A stretch of DNA of 64,000 bases from HRBIN30 sp964534275 (lineage in GTDB: Bacteria; Desulfobacterota; Binatia; HRBIN30), in NCBI GenBank assembly GCA_964534275.1, contig CAZHQG010000008.1:65798-129797 (forward strand). Direction: 5' to 3'. Each line of letters begins with the position of its first letter. Position 1 is the stretch's first letter. This document shows, in pieces, positions 43,665 to 52,079 of this stretch. The translations under genes and the position numbers were made by a program. The notes below the pieces were generated by a model. That model saw only the letters and a program-made list of their open reading frames with translations, had not been told where the DNA came from and did no database searches.

Positions 43665-45683
43665 GTGACCCGAGTCGATCGTGAACTCGAACAACTCTGC
43701 ATCAACACCATCCGCACGCTCGCAATCGATGCCGTGCAACAGGCCAACTCTGGCCATCCAGGCATGCCACTTGGGGCAGCCCCCATGGCGTACGTCCTGT
43801 GGCAACACCACCTGCGCCACAATCCGCGCAACCCGCTGTGGCCCGACCGCGACCGTTTCGTGCTTTCCGCCGGCCATGGCAGCATGCTCCTGTATGCGCT
43901 GCTGTTCCTCACTGGCTACGATGTCACGCTCGAAGACATCCAATCCTTCCGCCAGTGGGGCAGCATCACCCCCGGACATCCGGAGTTTCGGCTCACCCCC
44001 GGAGTCGAAGCCACAACCGGCCCGCTCGGACAAGGGGCTGCCAACGCCGTCGGCATGGCCATTGCCGAACGTGTGCTGGCACATCGCTTCAACCGGCCAG
44101 GACACACGATCGTCGATCATCGCACGTACGCGCTGCTGTCGGACGGCGATATGATGGAAGGGGTGTGTGCCGAAGCTGCATCGCTGGCCGGTCATTTGCG
44201 CCTAGGGAAGCTGATCTTTCTGTACGACTCGAATGGGGTATCGCTGGACGGGCCAACATCGTTGACGTTTTCCCGCGAGGACGTGGCCGCGCGGTTTCGA
44301 GCCTACGGCTGGCGCGTGTTCGAAGTAGCCGACGGCGACCACGACACCCAAGCGATCGATGCAGCACTGACGGAGGCGGAAAGCGACACCTCGAGCCCCG
44401 CGCTCATCATCGTGCACACGACGTTGGGTTATGGCTCACCCCACAAGGCTGGTACGCACGAAGCCCACGGGAGTCCGCTCGGGGAAGAAGAGGTGCGACT
44501 GACCAAGCTTGCTCTGGGTTGGGACCCCGACAAGAAATTTTTCGTACCGGAAGCTGCCTGGAACCACTTCCGGAAAGCAGTCGAGCGCGGGGCACGAGCG
44601 CAACAGGAATGGGACGAGCGCTTTACTGCCTACGCCCACGCGTACCCGGAACTGGCAGAAGAATGGCATCGAACCTTGCGCGGAGAACTGCCACTCGGCT
44701 GGGACCGCGACATCCCCACCTTTGCCCCTTCCGAAAGTCTCGCCACCCGCGTGGCTGGCGGCAAAGTGCTGAATGCCATCGCTCGGCGCGTGCCGTTTTT
44801 GCTCGGAGGCGACGGCGACCTTTCCGTGTCGACCAACACTGCACTCAAGGGAGAAGGATCGTTCGACGGGCAAACTGGGGCTGGCCGGAACCTGCATTTT
44901 GGCGTGCGCGAGCACGCCATGGGCGCAATCGCCAATGGGCTTTGTTACCACGGAGGAGTTAGGCCGTACGTGTCGACCTTTCTCGTGTTTTCCGACTACA
45001 TGCGGCCACCTGTACGGTTGGCTGCGCTTTCCCACTTGCCGGTGATCTACGTTTGGACCCACGACTCGATTGCCGTAGGCGAGGACGGGCCTACGCACCA
45101 GCCCGTGGAACACTTGGCCTCGCTGCGCGCCATTCCCAACATGGTCGTGTTGCGTCCTTGCGATGCGAACGAAACCGCCGCCGCCTGGCGTTGGGTGATG
45201 GAATACCGCGAAGGACCGGCCGCGCTCGTCTTGTCACGGCAAAAACTACCGGTGCTCGACCGAAGTCAGTTGGCACCAGCAAGCGAACTCGCACGCGGTG
45301 CCTACGTGCTCAGCGAGCCACGCGACGCCAAACCGGTGGCGGTCATCATCGCCACCGGGGCGGAAGTCCATCCCGCGCTGGAAGCGCAACGGATGCTCGC
45401 AGCGCGGCGCATCCCCGTGCGCGTGGTGTCCATGCCGTCGTGGGAGTTGTTCGCTCGCCAGGAAGCGGACTATCGCGAACACGTGCTGCCACCCCAAATG
45501 ACCGCCCGAGTGGCCGTGGAGGCAGCCGTGCCCTTCGGCTGGGAACGATGGGTGGGAACGCGCGGCCGAGTCATTGGCATCAACCGCTTCGGAGCGTCGG
45601 CACCAGGAGAAGTGAATCTCGAACGTTTCGGCTTTACGCCCACGCACATTGCCCGAGCAGTGGAGGAAATCCTGCAATCATGA
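43665..45683 (+). CDS. tkt: Transketolase
   Basis: 672 aa from the GTG at 43665, with GGAG seven bases before it; an in-frame TTG at 43647 is less likely. Thiamine-diphosphate enzyme of the pentose phosphate pathway (and Calvin cycle where present), moving two-carbon units between sugars. Motifs: NSGHPGMPLGAAPMAYVLW near the N-terminus, the TPP/metal site LLSDGDMMEGVCAEAASLAG, the catalytic Glu in HFGVREHAMGAIANG and the HTHDSIAVGEDGPTHQP-type loop (WTHDSIAVGEDGPTHQPVEH). Three domains in the usual order. Its stop overlaps the start of a 32-aa membrane peptide. Confidence 0.95.
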   Translation: MTRVDRELEQLCINTIRTLAIDAVQQANSGHPGMPLGAAPMAYVLWQHHLRHNPRNPLWPDRDRFVLSAGHGSMLLYALLFLTGYDVTLEDIQSFRQWGSITPGHPEFRLTPGVEATTGPLGQGAANAVGMAIAERVLAHRFNRPGHTIVDHRTYALLSDGDMMEGVCAEAASLAGHLRLGKLIFLYDSNGVSLDGPTSLTFSREDVAARFRAYGWRVFEVADGDHDTQAIDAALTEAESDTSSPALIIVHTTLGYGSPHKAGTHEAHGSPLGEEEVRLTKLALGWDPDKKFFVPEAAWNHFRKAVERGARAQQEWDERFTAYAHAYPELAEEWHRTLRGELPLGWDRDIPTFAPSESLATRVAGGKVLNAIARRVPFLLGGDGDLSVSTNTALKGEGSFDGQTGAGRNLHFGVREHAMGAIANGLCYHGGVRPYVSTFLVFSDYMRPPVRLAALSHLPVIYVWTHDSIAVGEDGPTHQPVEHLASLRAIPNMVVLRPCDANETAAAWRWVMEYREGPAALVLSRQKLPVLDRSQLAPASELARGAYVLSEPRDAKPVAVIIATGAEVHPALEAQRMLAARRIPVRVVSMPSWELFARQEADYREHVLPPQMTARVAVEAAVPFGWERWVGTRGRVIGINRFGASAPGEVNLERFGFTPTHIARAVEEILQS

Positions 45684-45778
45684 GCCCCCGTACCCGCCGG
45701 CGCCTTGTCTGGGCAGTGATCCTGGCGGTTCTCGGCTCCTTCGTGGCGCTCGATCTCTTATACCTCATGATGCCCTAA
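45680..45778 (+). CDS. 32-residue membrane peptide coupled to transketolase
   Basis: The ATG overlaps the tkt stop as ATGA, the same coupling seen elsewhere in this window. The peptide has a basic start (MSPRTRRRLV), one hydrophobic helix (WAVILAVLGSFVALDLLYLM) and then stops after MP. Positive-inside rules predict a cytoplasmic N-terminus. No family is recognisable; it may be a real small membrane protein or a chance frame. Confidence 0.45.
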   Translation: MSPRTRRRLVWAVILAVLGSFVALDLLYLMMP

Positions 45779-45883
45779 GGCGCAGGCGCCGCGACACCCT
45801 TGTGCGAACTCAGCCCTTTTCGCATACTGCGCGCGGCGCGGGCCACAACGGCTCGCGACTTGTTTGGAAAGAGGAGTGCATCC

Positions 45884-46663
45884 ATGGCCTTCGAATTTAT
45901 TCGCTACGAAAAGTCTGGTCGCATTGCGTGGATTACGATCAATCGACCCGAAGTCATGAACGCATTGCATCCGCCGGCAAATCTCGAACTCTCGCAAGCC
46001 TTCGACGACTTCGCTGCCGACCCGGAAAGCTGGGTGGCCATCATTACCGGCGCCGGCGACAAGGCGTTCTCCGCTGGCAACGACCTCAAGTACTCCGCCA
46101 GCCAAGGGATGGGCAATATTCAGGTTGGCAACGGCGGCTTCGGTGGTATCACCGCGCGGTTCGACTTGTTCAAACCGGTGATCGCGGCAGTGAACGGATT
46201 TGCCTTGGGCGGCGGCTTTGAAATTGCCCTCGCCTGCGACATTATCGTCGCTGCCGAACATGCTCGCTTTGGCTTGCCGGAGCCTCGCGTTGGACTCGCA
46301 GCGCTTGCGGGCGGCATGCAGCGCTTGCCCCGGCACCTGCCCCTCAAAATTGCCATGGGGTACATGCTCACCGGCAAGCAGATGACGGCGGCGGAAGCGC
46401 ACCGGTGGGGAATCGTGAACGAGGTCGTTCCTGCCTCCGAGCTGCGCGCTGCTGCAGAGCGCTGGGCCAACGAGATCCTCGAGTGTTCGCCGATTTCCGT
46501 GCGCGTGACCAAGCAGGTAGCGATGCAAAGCCAAGGCCTTCCCTTGGAGGAAGCCCTCACCCGCTCGTACTCCCTCATCGGCGACCTGTTTCGCTCCGAA
46601 GATTTGATGGAAGGAGTCATGGCGTTTGCCCAAAAGCGCAAGCCAGAGTGGAAAGGCAAGTAA
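45884..46663 (+). CDS. Enoyl-CoA hydratase/isomerase family protein
   Basis: 259 aa; the ATG at 45884 follows AAAGAGGAG. Crotonase fold with the CoA-binding oxyanion loops: AFSAGNDLKYSASQG and VNGFALGGGFEIALACDIIV. Both catalytic Glu positions are filled (GGGFEIAL and FGLPEPRVGLAALAGG), so hydratase activity is possible. It probably acts in fatty-acid or aromatic acyl-CoA degradation. The 3' end lies next to, or overlaps by up to 38 bases, the dihydropteroate-synthase-like gene. Confidence 0.9.
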   Translation: MAFEFIRYEKSGRIAWITINRPEVMNALHPPANLELSQAFDDFAADPESWVAIITGAGDKAFSAGNDLKYSASQGMGNIQVGNGGFGGITARFDLFKPVIAAVNGFALGGGFEIALACDIIVAAEHARFGLPEPRVGLAALAGGMQRLPRHLPLKIAMGYMLTGKQMTAAEAHRWGIVNEVVPASELRAAAERWANEILECSPISVRVTKQVAMQSQGLPLEEALTRSYSLIGDLFRSEDLMEGVMAFAQKRKPEWKGK

Positions 46664-47522
46664 AAAAGAGACGTTTCTCAGTACCATCATTGCCGGCGTC
46701 TTCGTGGGCGATGGCTACCCGATCCGGGTGATGGCCGCGATTAACGTAAGTCCGGAGTCGTTTTACTCCGCCTCGGTTGCGCGCGGCCGCCGCCAGCTGG
46801 CCCGGCGGGCACGGCAAGTGACCGACGAGGGAGCCTCGTTCATCGATCTCGGCGCGATGTCCACGGCCCCGTACCGCGCTGGATGGATCGATCCCACCGA
46901 AGAGCGCAGGCGCCTGGTCGCGGCAATCAAAGTCGTGCGCGACGAAACCAACCTGCCGATTTCTGTCGACACGCAGCGTGCCCAGGTTGCGGAGGCTGCC
47001 CTCGCTGCCGGCGCGCGCATCGTGAACGATGTGAGCGGCCTTGCTGCCGACCCACTCATGGGTCGCGTTGCCCGCCAAGCGGAAGGCATCATCCTGATGG
47101 CCCAGCCGACCAAGCCAAGCACCGAACCTCCAGTGCGTCTCGTACGGCGGTTGCTGCGCGCCTGTCTCGCCCGCGCAGAGCGCGCACAGCTTCCGATGAG
47201 CCGCATCGTGCTCGATCCGGGCATTGGGTTCTACCGGCTTTCCTCGCACCCGTGGTTCGAAGTGGATGTGGCGATCTTGGCTGCCCTGCGCCGCTTCCGC
47301 ACTCTAGGCCACCCACTCCTCGTCGGCGCCTCGCGCAAGTCGTTCCTTGGAGAAATCACTGGGCGCAAGGACCCGGCTGAACGCTTGCCTGCCTCCCTTG
47401 CCGCCGCAACCATCGCCGCATTGCACGGTGCCGCCATCATCCGCGCGCATGACGTGGCCCCCACGATGGATGCCCTGGCAGTGGCGGGCGCCGTACTGGA
47501 GCAGGCCCGTGAGTTGCGTTGA
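46626..47522 (+). CDS. Dihydropteroate synthase-like protein
   Basis: Up to 298 aa; the start is uncertain. A TTG at 46626 overlaps the crotonase gene; a GTG at 46704 would give 272 aa beginning at GDGYPIRV. TIM-barrel pterin enzyme signatures: IRVMAAINVSPESFY, GASFIDLGAMSTAP, ISVDTQRAQVAEAALAAGA, RIVNDVSGLAADPL, VLDPGIGFY, LLVGASRKSFLG and IIRAHDVAPT. The pattern (V/I)GDGYP-(I/V)RVM-x-x-INVSPESFY resembles the archaeal-type DHPS-like family rather than E. coli FolP, and LMH of FolP is LMAQ here. It may make dihydropteroate or act on another pterin (for example a methanopterin-like cofactor). No other folate gene is adjacent. Confidence 0.75.
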   Translation: MPKSASQSGKASKKETFLSTIIAGVFVGDGYPIRVMAAINVSPESFYSASVARGRRQLARRARQVTDEGASFIDLGAMSTAPYRAGWIDPTEERRRLVAAIKVVRDETNLPISVDTQRAQVAEAALAAGARIVNDVSGLAADPLMGRVARQAEGIILMAQPTKPSTEPPVRLVRRLLRACLARAERAQLPMSRIVLDPGIGFYRLSSHPWFEVDVAILAALRRFRTLGHPLLVGASRKSFLGEITGRKDPAERLPASLAAATIAALHGAAIIRAHDVAPTMDALAVAGAVLEQARELR

Positions 47523-47667
47523 CATGGACCAGCACACAAGTTTTATTAGACACGTTCCTGTGCCTCCGACCGCGGCACGTGTTCTGCCGCGGGGGCCCAG
47601 AGCGTCGTGCATCATGAAAGTTCCGCAAGCGTCGCGCACAAGTCGCCTTTTCCACCGCAGTTCGATC

Positions 47668-48120
47668 ATGAACGTCGGGCGGCGGGTCGATTATGCTGTC
47701 CGCGCGCTTTGCTATGTGGCCGCTCAGCCGCCGGGCCGTTACGTCCCGCGACGCGAAATCCAGTTGCGGCAAAACATTCCGGCTCCGTTTCTGTCCAAGA
47801 TCTTGCGCGATTTGGTGCACGCTGGCCTGCTGCTCTCTGTTCCCGGGGCACGAGGGGGCTTCCGGCTGGGCAAACCAGCTGAGGCAATCACATTGCGCGA
47901 GGTGTACGAAAGCTTGGAGGGGCCGCTGAACTTGATCGACTGCGTCACCGAACAAGACGATGCTTGCTGCTTCGCATCCGTGTGCACGCAAATCCAAATT
48001 TGGCGCGGTGCACAGGAGTTGCTGGCGCGATACCTCGAGGACATTACCATTCAAGCAATCGCAGATCGCCACGGGCTGGTCCCGCGGCTGCAAGAAAAAC
48101 ATCAGTCTGCACAACATTGA
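47668..48120 (+). CDS. Rrf2 family iron-sulfur transcriptional regulator
   Basis: 150 aa; MNVGRRVDYAVRALCYVAA is the expected N-terminus, and an ATG at 47614 is a longer alternative. Winged helix domain with LRQNIPAPFLSKILRDLVHA, then a cysteine-rich loop DCVTEQDDACCFASVC that contains the C-x5-C spacing of IscR/NsrR/RsrR-type [2Fe-2S] sensors plus extra Cys. It probably senses iron-sulfur or redox/NO status. The ferredoxin gene starts 27 bases downstream, suggesting an operon and possible self-regulation. Confidence 0.85.
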   Translation: MNVGRRVDYAVRALCYVAAQPPGRYVPRREIQLRQNIPAPFLSKILRDLVHAGLLLSVPGARGGFRLGKPAEAITLREVYESLEGPLNLIDCVTEQDDACCFASVCTQIQIWRGAQELLARYLEDITIQAIADRHGLVPRLQEKHQSAQH

Positions 48121-48147
48121 GCTGCAGAGGAGAAGAAGGAGGAGAGG

Positions 48148-48501
48148 ATGGCTTACATCATCACCCGGCTATGCATCGATTGTGTCGACACGGCTTGTGT
48201 GTCCGTCTGCCCGGTGGATTGCATTTACGAGTACACAGGCAGCGACCGGGAGCACTTTCCGAACCAGCTCTACATTCATCCGGACGAATGCATCGATTGC
48301 GGGGCCTGCGAGCCGGAATGCCCATGGCAAGCGATCTTCGAGGAGTCGGCGGTGCCCGAGATCTTCAAGAGCGACATTGCCTTGAACGCGGAGATTCGCG
48401 AGCGCAGCAGCGAGTTTCAGGTGAAAAAGCACGAACAAAAACCAAAACCGACGCCGGAACAGGTGGAAGCAAACAAGCGCAAGTGGGGCTACACCGGTTG
48501 A
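48148..48501 (+). CDS. fdxA: 7Fe ferredoxin (FdxA type)
   Basis: 117 aa; the start follows GAGGAGAGG. The N-terminal motif CIDCVDTACVSVCPVDC and the later CIDCGACEPECP match Azotobacter-type ferredoxin I (one [3Fe-4S] and one [4Fe-4S] cluster): the second Cys of the first motif is at C-x2-C-x4-C-x3-CP spacing. The C-terminal tail is charged (KKHEQKPKPTPEQVEANKRK). Low-potential electron carrier in the cytoplasm; a possible partner for the membrane complex elsewhere in the window, though nothing in the sequence shows it. Confidence 0.9.
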   Translation: MAYIITRLCIDCVDTACVSVCPVDCIYEYTGSDREHFPNQLYIHPDECIDCGACEPECPWQAIFEESAVPEIFKSDIALNAEIRERSSEFQVKKHEQKPKPTPEQVEANKRKWGYTG

Positions 48502-48528
48502 GTCTCGCACTACGACCTGCGAAACACC

Positions 48529-48555
48529 GAGGGGCGACTCGTCGAGTCGCCCCTC
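48529..48555 (+). terminator. Terminator after the Rrf2-ferredoxin operon
   Basis: GAGGGGCGACTC (48529-48540), a 3-base loop GTC, then GAGTCGCCCCTC (48544-48555): a perfect 12-bp GC-rich stem 28 bases after the ferredoxin stop. No T tract follows. Confidence 0.75.
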
Positions 48556-48702
48556 CTTGCATCCCGGCCGCACAGAAGATCGGGAGCGATTCCAGGGAGC
48601 CCTGGCGATTGCCCCACCAACGACAAGGCATCACGCGAGCCCCAGCGACAAGCTGGTGAACCGCTTGCCTCTCTCGCGCCCAAGCAGGTAAAAGGGCTTG
48701 CC

Positions 48703-49791
48703 ATGCCCCGAGGAACACAAGTTGCCCGCTTGTACACGTTGTTGCTGGAACTGGGGCGCGCCCCGCGTGGCGTGCTGGCGCAGAACCTGGCTACACGCCT
48801 TGGGGTTCGGCTGCGTACCGTGTATCGCGACCTCGAGGCCTTGCGCCAAGCTGGGTTTCCTGTGGAACGTGTCGACGGAGCGCGCTGGCGCTTGCCCGAA
48901 GAATGGCAGGCGCAGCTTCCATTTCCTCTGCCTGCGGAAGAATTGTTTGCGCTGCACGCTGCACGAGAATTCTTGCGGCCGTTGCGGGGCACCCCGATCG
49001 AACAGGCGTTCGGCAAGTTATGCCATCGGCTCCTGGGAGCAACCAGCCAACAGGGGGAGTTGTTCCCCTATTACCGCACCCTAGTGCAGACGCGTTCGAC
49101 ATTTGCCATCGACTACCGCCCGCATCTCGACACAATCGAAGTGCTGTGCACGGCACTGCAACAGCACCGGACGATACGTGCCGTCTATGCCGGATTAGCC
49201 CGCTCGGAGCCCACACAGCGCGATCTCGATCCGTACCGTCTGTACTACGACCCAGCGCTCGAAGCTCTGTACTTGTTTGCTTGGTGCCACCTGCGCAAGG
49301 CCGTGCGCGTGTTTGCTGTGCACCGATTTCACAGCGTCCAACTTACGGAGCGGACTTTCTCCCCGCCGTTGCATTTCGACGTCGAAACATTTCTCAAGGA
49401 TGCTTTCCGCTTGTGGCGAGAGGAAAACGTGCAACACGTACGCTTCCGAGTTTACCCACCCCTGGCCCGGTGGGTGGCAGAACGACGCTTGCACGCGAGC
49501 CAACTTCAGCGCCGCCTCGATGGCGGTGCCATCGAGGTGGAACTCACCGTCGAAGCAAGCGAAGACATCAAACGTTTCCTCCTGCAGTTGGGGGCGTCGG
49601 CGGAAGTTCTAGCGCCGGAGTCGCTGCGCAACGCCGTTGCCAACGAGCTGACCCGCGCGCTGCGACGGTACTTGGTTCGACCTCGAGAAACTTTGTCCCC
49701 GGATGACAAACAGCCGTTGCCGGCCCGTTCGGCGCATTTAAAGAAGGGTGCGGTCCGAGCGGGAACGCGAAGGCAACGCAAGGCTCGCTAA
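48703..49791 (+). CDS. WYL-domain transcriptional regulator
   Basis: 362 aa. N-terminal DeoR-like winged helix (about 5-65) with LATRLGVRLRTVYRDLEALR, then a WYL domain (about 135-225) containing RTIRAVYAGL and LDPYRLYYDPALEALYLFAW, and a C-terminal WCX-type extension with VHRFHSVQLTERTF. WYL proteins bind nucleic-acid-derived or other ligands and regulate DNA-damage or defence genes; the target here is unknown. Basic C-terminal tail of about 30 residues. No defence genes are adjacent. Confidence 0.85.
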   Translation: MPRGTQVARLYTLLLELGRAPRGVLAQNLATRLGVRLRTVYRDLEALRQAGFPVERVDGARWRLPEEWQAQLPFPLPAEELFALHAAREFLRPLRGTPIEQAFGKLCHRLLGATSQQGELFPYYRTLVQTRSTFAIDYRPHLDTIEVLCTALQQHRTIRAVYAGLARSEPTQRDLDPYRLYYDPALEALYLFAWCHLRKAVRVFAVHRFHSVQLTERTFSPPLHFDVETFLKDAFRLWREENVQHVRFRVYPPLARWVAERRLHASQLQRRLDGGAIEVELTVEASEDIKRFLLQLGASAEVLAPESLRNAVANELTRALRRYLVRPRETLSPDDKQPLPARSAHLKKGAVRAGTRRQRKAR

Positions 49792-50003
49792 ACCGGCTGA
49801 GGCCGGCGATGGGGGGCGTCGAGGTTTCGGGGGCAGCCTCGAGCTTTTGGGGGTAGCGAGCCCCTTCGCGGCCCCCGCTCCGGACCTCGTTCGTCGCCGC
49901 CTGCGCCGAGGCGAGAGCCAAGCCTTCGGACTCTTGTGGCTCGGTCTGGACAAAGGCTTCCCCGTGGGCGTACCATACGCCCTCGCATCGCCAGGGGGAA
50001 AAC

Positions 50004-52040
50004 ATGTGGAGTCGTGCTCGAGTGCGTTGCCACTCTTGCCTTCGCCGCTGCCGCCGGCTGGTGCTTGCCGCACTCGCCGATGTGGCGTTGAGTGCCTTGG
50101 AGTGCCTCGCGCCGGCGTGGGCGTCGTGGTCGTTCACAGAAGTTCACGAATCCGCCGCACTGGTCTACGAGCACCGCTACGACGCCACGCCCTCGGCCGC
50201 TGACTGGAGCGCAGGCGGTGTGGCCGCGGGTGACTACGATGGCGATGGCTGGGTCGACCTCTACGTCGTGCGAGGAGATGCTGGTGCGAACCTTTTGTTC
50301 CGCAATCGGGGCGACGGTACGTTCGAAGAGGTCGGCGCGCGAGCGGGAGTCGACCTGGCAGGCGCGCGCAGCACGGGGCCCACGTTTGCCGACTTCGACG
50401 GCGATGGGCACCTCGACCTGCTGGTGCTTGCCCTACTCTGTCCGAACAAAGTCTCGTACTGCGACGGTGTACAGGAGCCGCAAACAGGGACCGTAAAACT
50501 GTTTCGCAACCGGGGCGATGGAACCTTTACCGACGTCACTGCGCAAAGCGGCCTACGTTTTACCCGCGACAGCTTTTCCGCAGCTTGGGGCGATTACGAC
50601 CTGGACGGCGACCTCGACTTGTTTGTCACCCACTGGGGCGACAATCGCCCACCCGGCTCTTCGGAGCACTTGTGGCGCAACAACGGCGACGGCACGTTTA
50701 CCGACGTCAGCGTCTCCCTCGGGATCACTGCGGCGTACGCGTTCGTCAGTGGCGACATTGGCGACTTGAGCTTCACCCCGAACTTTGCCGACATCGACAG
50801 CGACGGCTGGCCCGACCTCCTCGTGGCAGGCGACTTCCTCCAAAGCAAAGTGTTTCGCAATGTGCGTGGCGCTGCCTTTGTCGACGCGACCACGCCGGTG
50901 ATTTCCGACGAAAACGGAATGGGTGCGGCGGTGGGCGATTACGACAACGACGGTCACTTGGATTGGTTCGTGAGCTCGATCTGGGACCCCGACCAAGACA
51001 ATCGGGGCAACAACTGGTACGTGTCGGGCAACCGCCTGTACCGCAACCGGGGCGACGGCACGTTCGAAGACGTCACCACTGCCGCCGGGGTGCGGGAAGG
51101 CTACTGGGGCTGGGCAGCGACGTTCGCCGACCTGGACAACGACGGCTGGCTGGATCTTTATCACGTGAACGGCTGGCGCACGGACGACCCGAACGCAACG
51201 GAATTCCATTCCGACCCGGCGGTGTTGTTCCACAATCAGGGCGACGGCACATTTGCCGAAATTGCTGCTGCCACTGGCGTTGCCGACCGCGGACAAGGGC
51301 GCGGCGTCGTGGCATTCGACTACGACCGCGACGGCGACGTGGACTTGTTCATCGCCAACATCCAGGGCCTGCCCGCCCTGTATCGCAACGACCTCTCTCG
51401 AGAGCGGCGTTTCGTGAACGTCCAGCTTCGTGGTCGGGGAAACAATCGCCAAGGCATCGGCGCCCGTATTTGGGTGGAGACGAACGGGTTCGTGCAAATG
51501 CGCGAGCTGCGCGCAGGCAGCAACTTCGTTTCGCAAGATCCCGCAGAAGCCCACTTTGGACTCGGCACTGCAACGCGCGTGGACCGCCTGCGCGTGCGCT
51601 GGACTAACGGCCGCGTGCAAGAGTGGCGCGATTTGCCCTCCAATGCCTGGATCGTGGCGGATGAAGGGGAGGAAGCTCTACGCATTCGGACCCTCGCCGA
51701 ATCCCAGCCCACCGCAACGCCGACGCCCACGTTTTCGCCAACACCCTCCACAACTGCGGCACAAAGCGTTCCCACGCCAACGCCCACTCCCACACCGCAG
51801 CCTTGTGCCGGGGACTGCTCCGGCGATGGCGAGGTCACGATCGAGGAGATCGTGCGGCTTGTGGCCATCGCTCTCGGCGAGGCAGCACCCACAACGTGCC
51901 CCGTGCTCCAGAGCGCCGGCGTTGTGGACGTCACGATCGACTACATCGTGCGTGCCGTGAACGCCGCCCTGAACGGCTGCACCCACTCGTCCCCGTTTAC
52001 CGCAGGGAGTTGGTCTGACTCATCTGACCGATCTCGATGA
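50004..52040 (+). CDS. Exported FG-GAP/ASPIC-UnbV protein with C-terminal EF-hand module
   Basis: 678 aa. Basic N-terminus and a hydrophobic stretch (about 18-40) act as a signal peptide. Residues about 60-440 hold repeated FG-GAP/VCBS calcium blades such as AAGDYDGDGWVDLYVVRGD and TFADLDNDGWLDLYHVNGW, a propeller fold. An ASPIC/UnbV domain follows (about 455-555; RGRGNNRQGIGARIWVE, SQDPAEAHFGLG). Then comes a Thr-Pro linker (PTATPTPTFSPTPS) and a dockerin-like pair CAGDCSGDGEVTIEEIVRLV and VDVTIDYIVRAVNAALNGC. Surface or secreted; probably calcium-stabilised adhesion or binding. The terminal module is nearly the same as that at the N-terminus of the convergent neighbour. Confidence 0.85.
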   Translation: MWSRARVRCHSCLRRCRRLVLAALADVALSALECLAPAWASWSFTEVHESAALVYEHRYDATPSAADWSAGGVAAGDYDGDGWVDLYVVRGDAGANLLFRNRGDGTFEEVGARAGVDLAGARSTGPTFADFDGDGHLDLLVLALLCPNKVSYCDGVQEPQTGTVKLFRNRGDGTFTDVTAQSGLRFTRDSFSAAWGDYDLDGDLDLFVTHWGDNRPPGSSEHLWRNNGDGTFTDVSVSLGITAAYAFVSGDIGDLSFTPNFADIDSDGWPDLLVAGDFLQSKVFRNVRGAAFVDATTPVISDENGMGAAVGDYDNDGHLDWFVSSIWDPDQDNRGNNWYVSGNRLYRNRGDGTFEDVTTAAGVREGYWGWAATFADLDNDGWLDLYHVNGWRTDDPNATEFHSDPAVLFHNQGDGTFAEIAAATGVADRGQGRGVVAFDYDRDGDVDLFIANIQGLPALYRNDLSRERRFVNVQLRGRGNNRQGIGARIWVETNGFVQMRELRAGSNFVSQDPAEAHFGLGTATRVDRLRVRWTNGRVQEWRDLPSNAWIVADEGEEALRIRTLAESQPTATPTPTFSPTPSTTAAQSVPTPTPTPTPQPCAGDCSGDGEVTIEEIVRLVAIALGEAAPTTCPVLQSAGVVDVTIDYIVRAVNAALNGCTHSSPFTAGSWSDSSDRSR

Positions 52041-52079
52041 TCCGTCGAACGAGCCCAATCGGCCGAGCTACCCGTCCGG

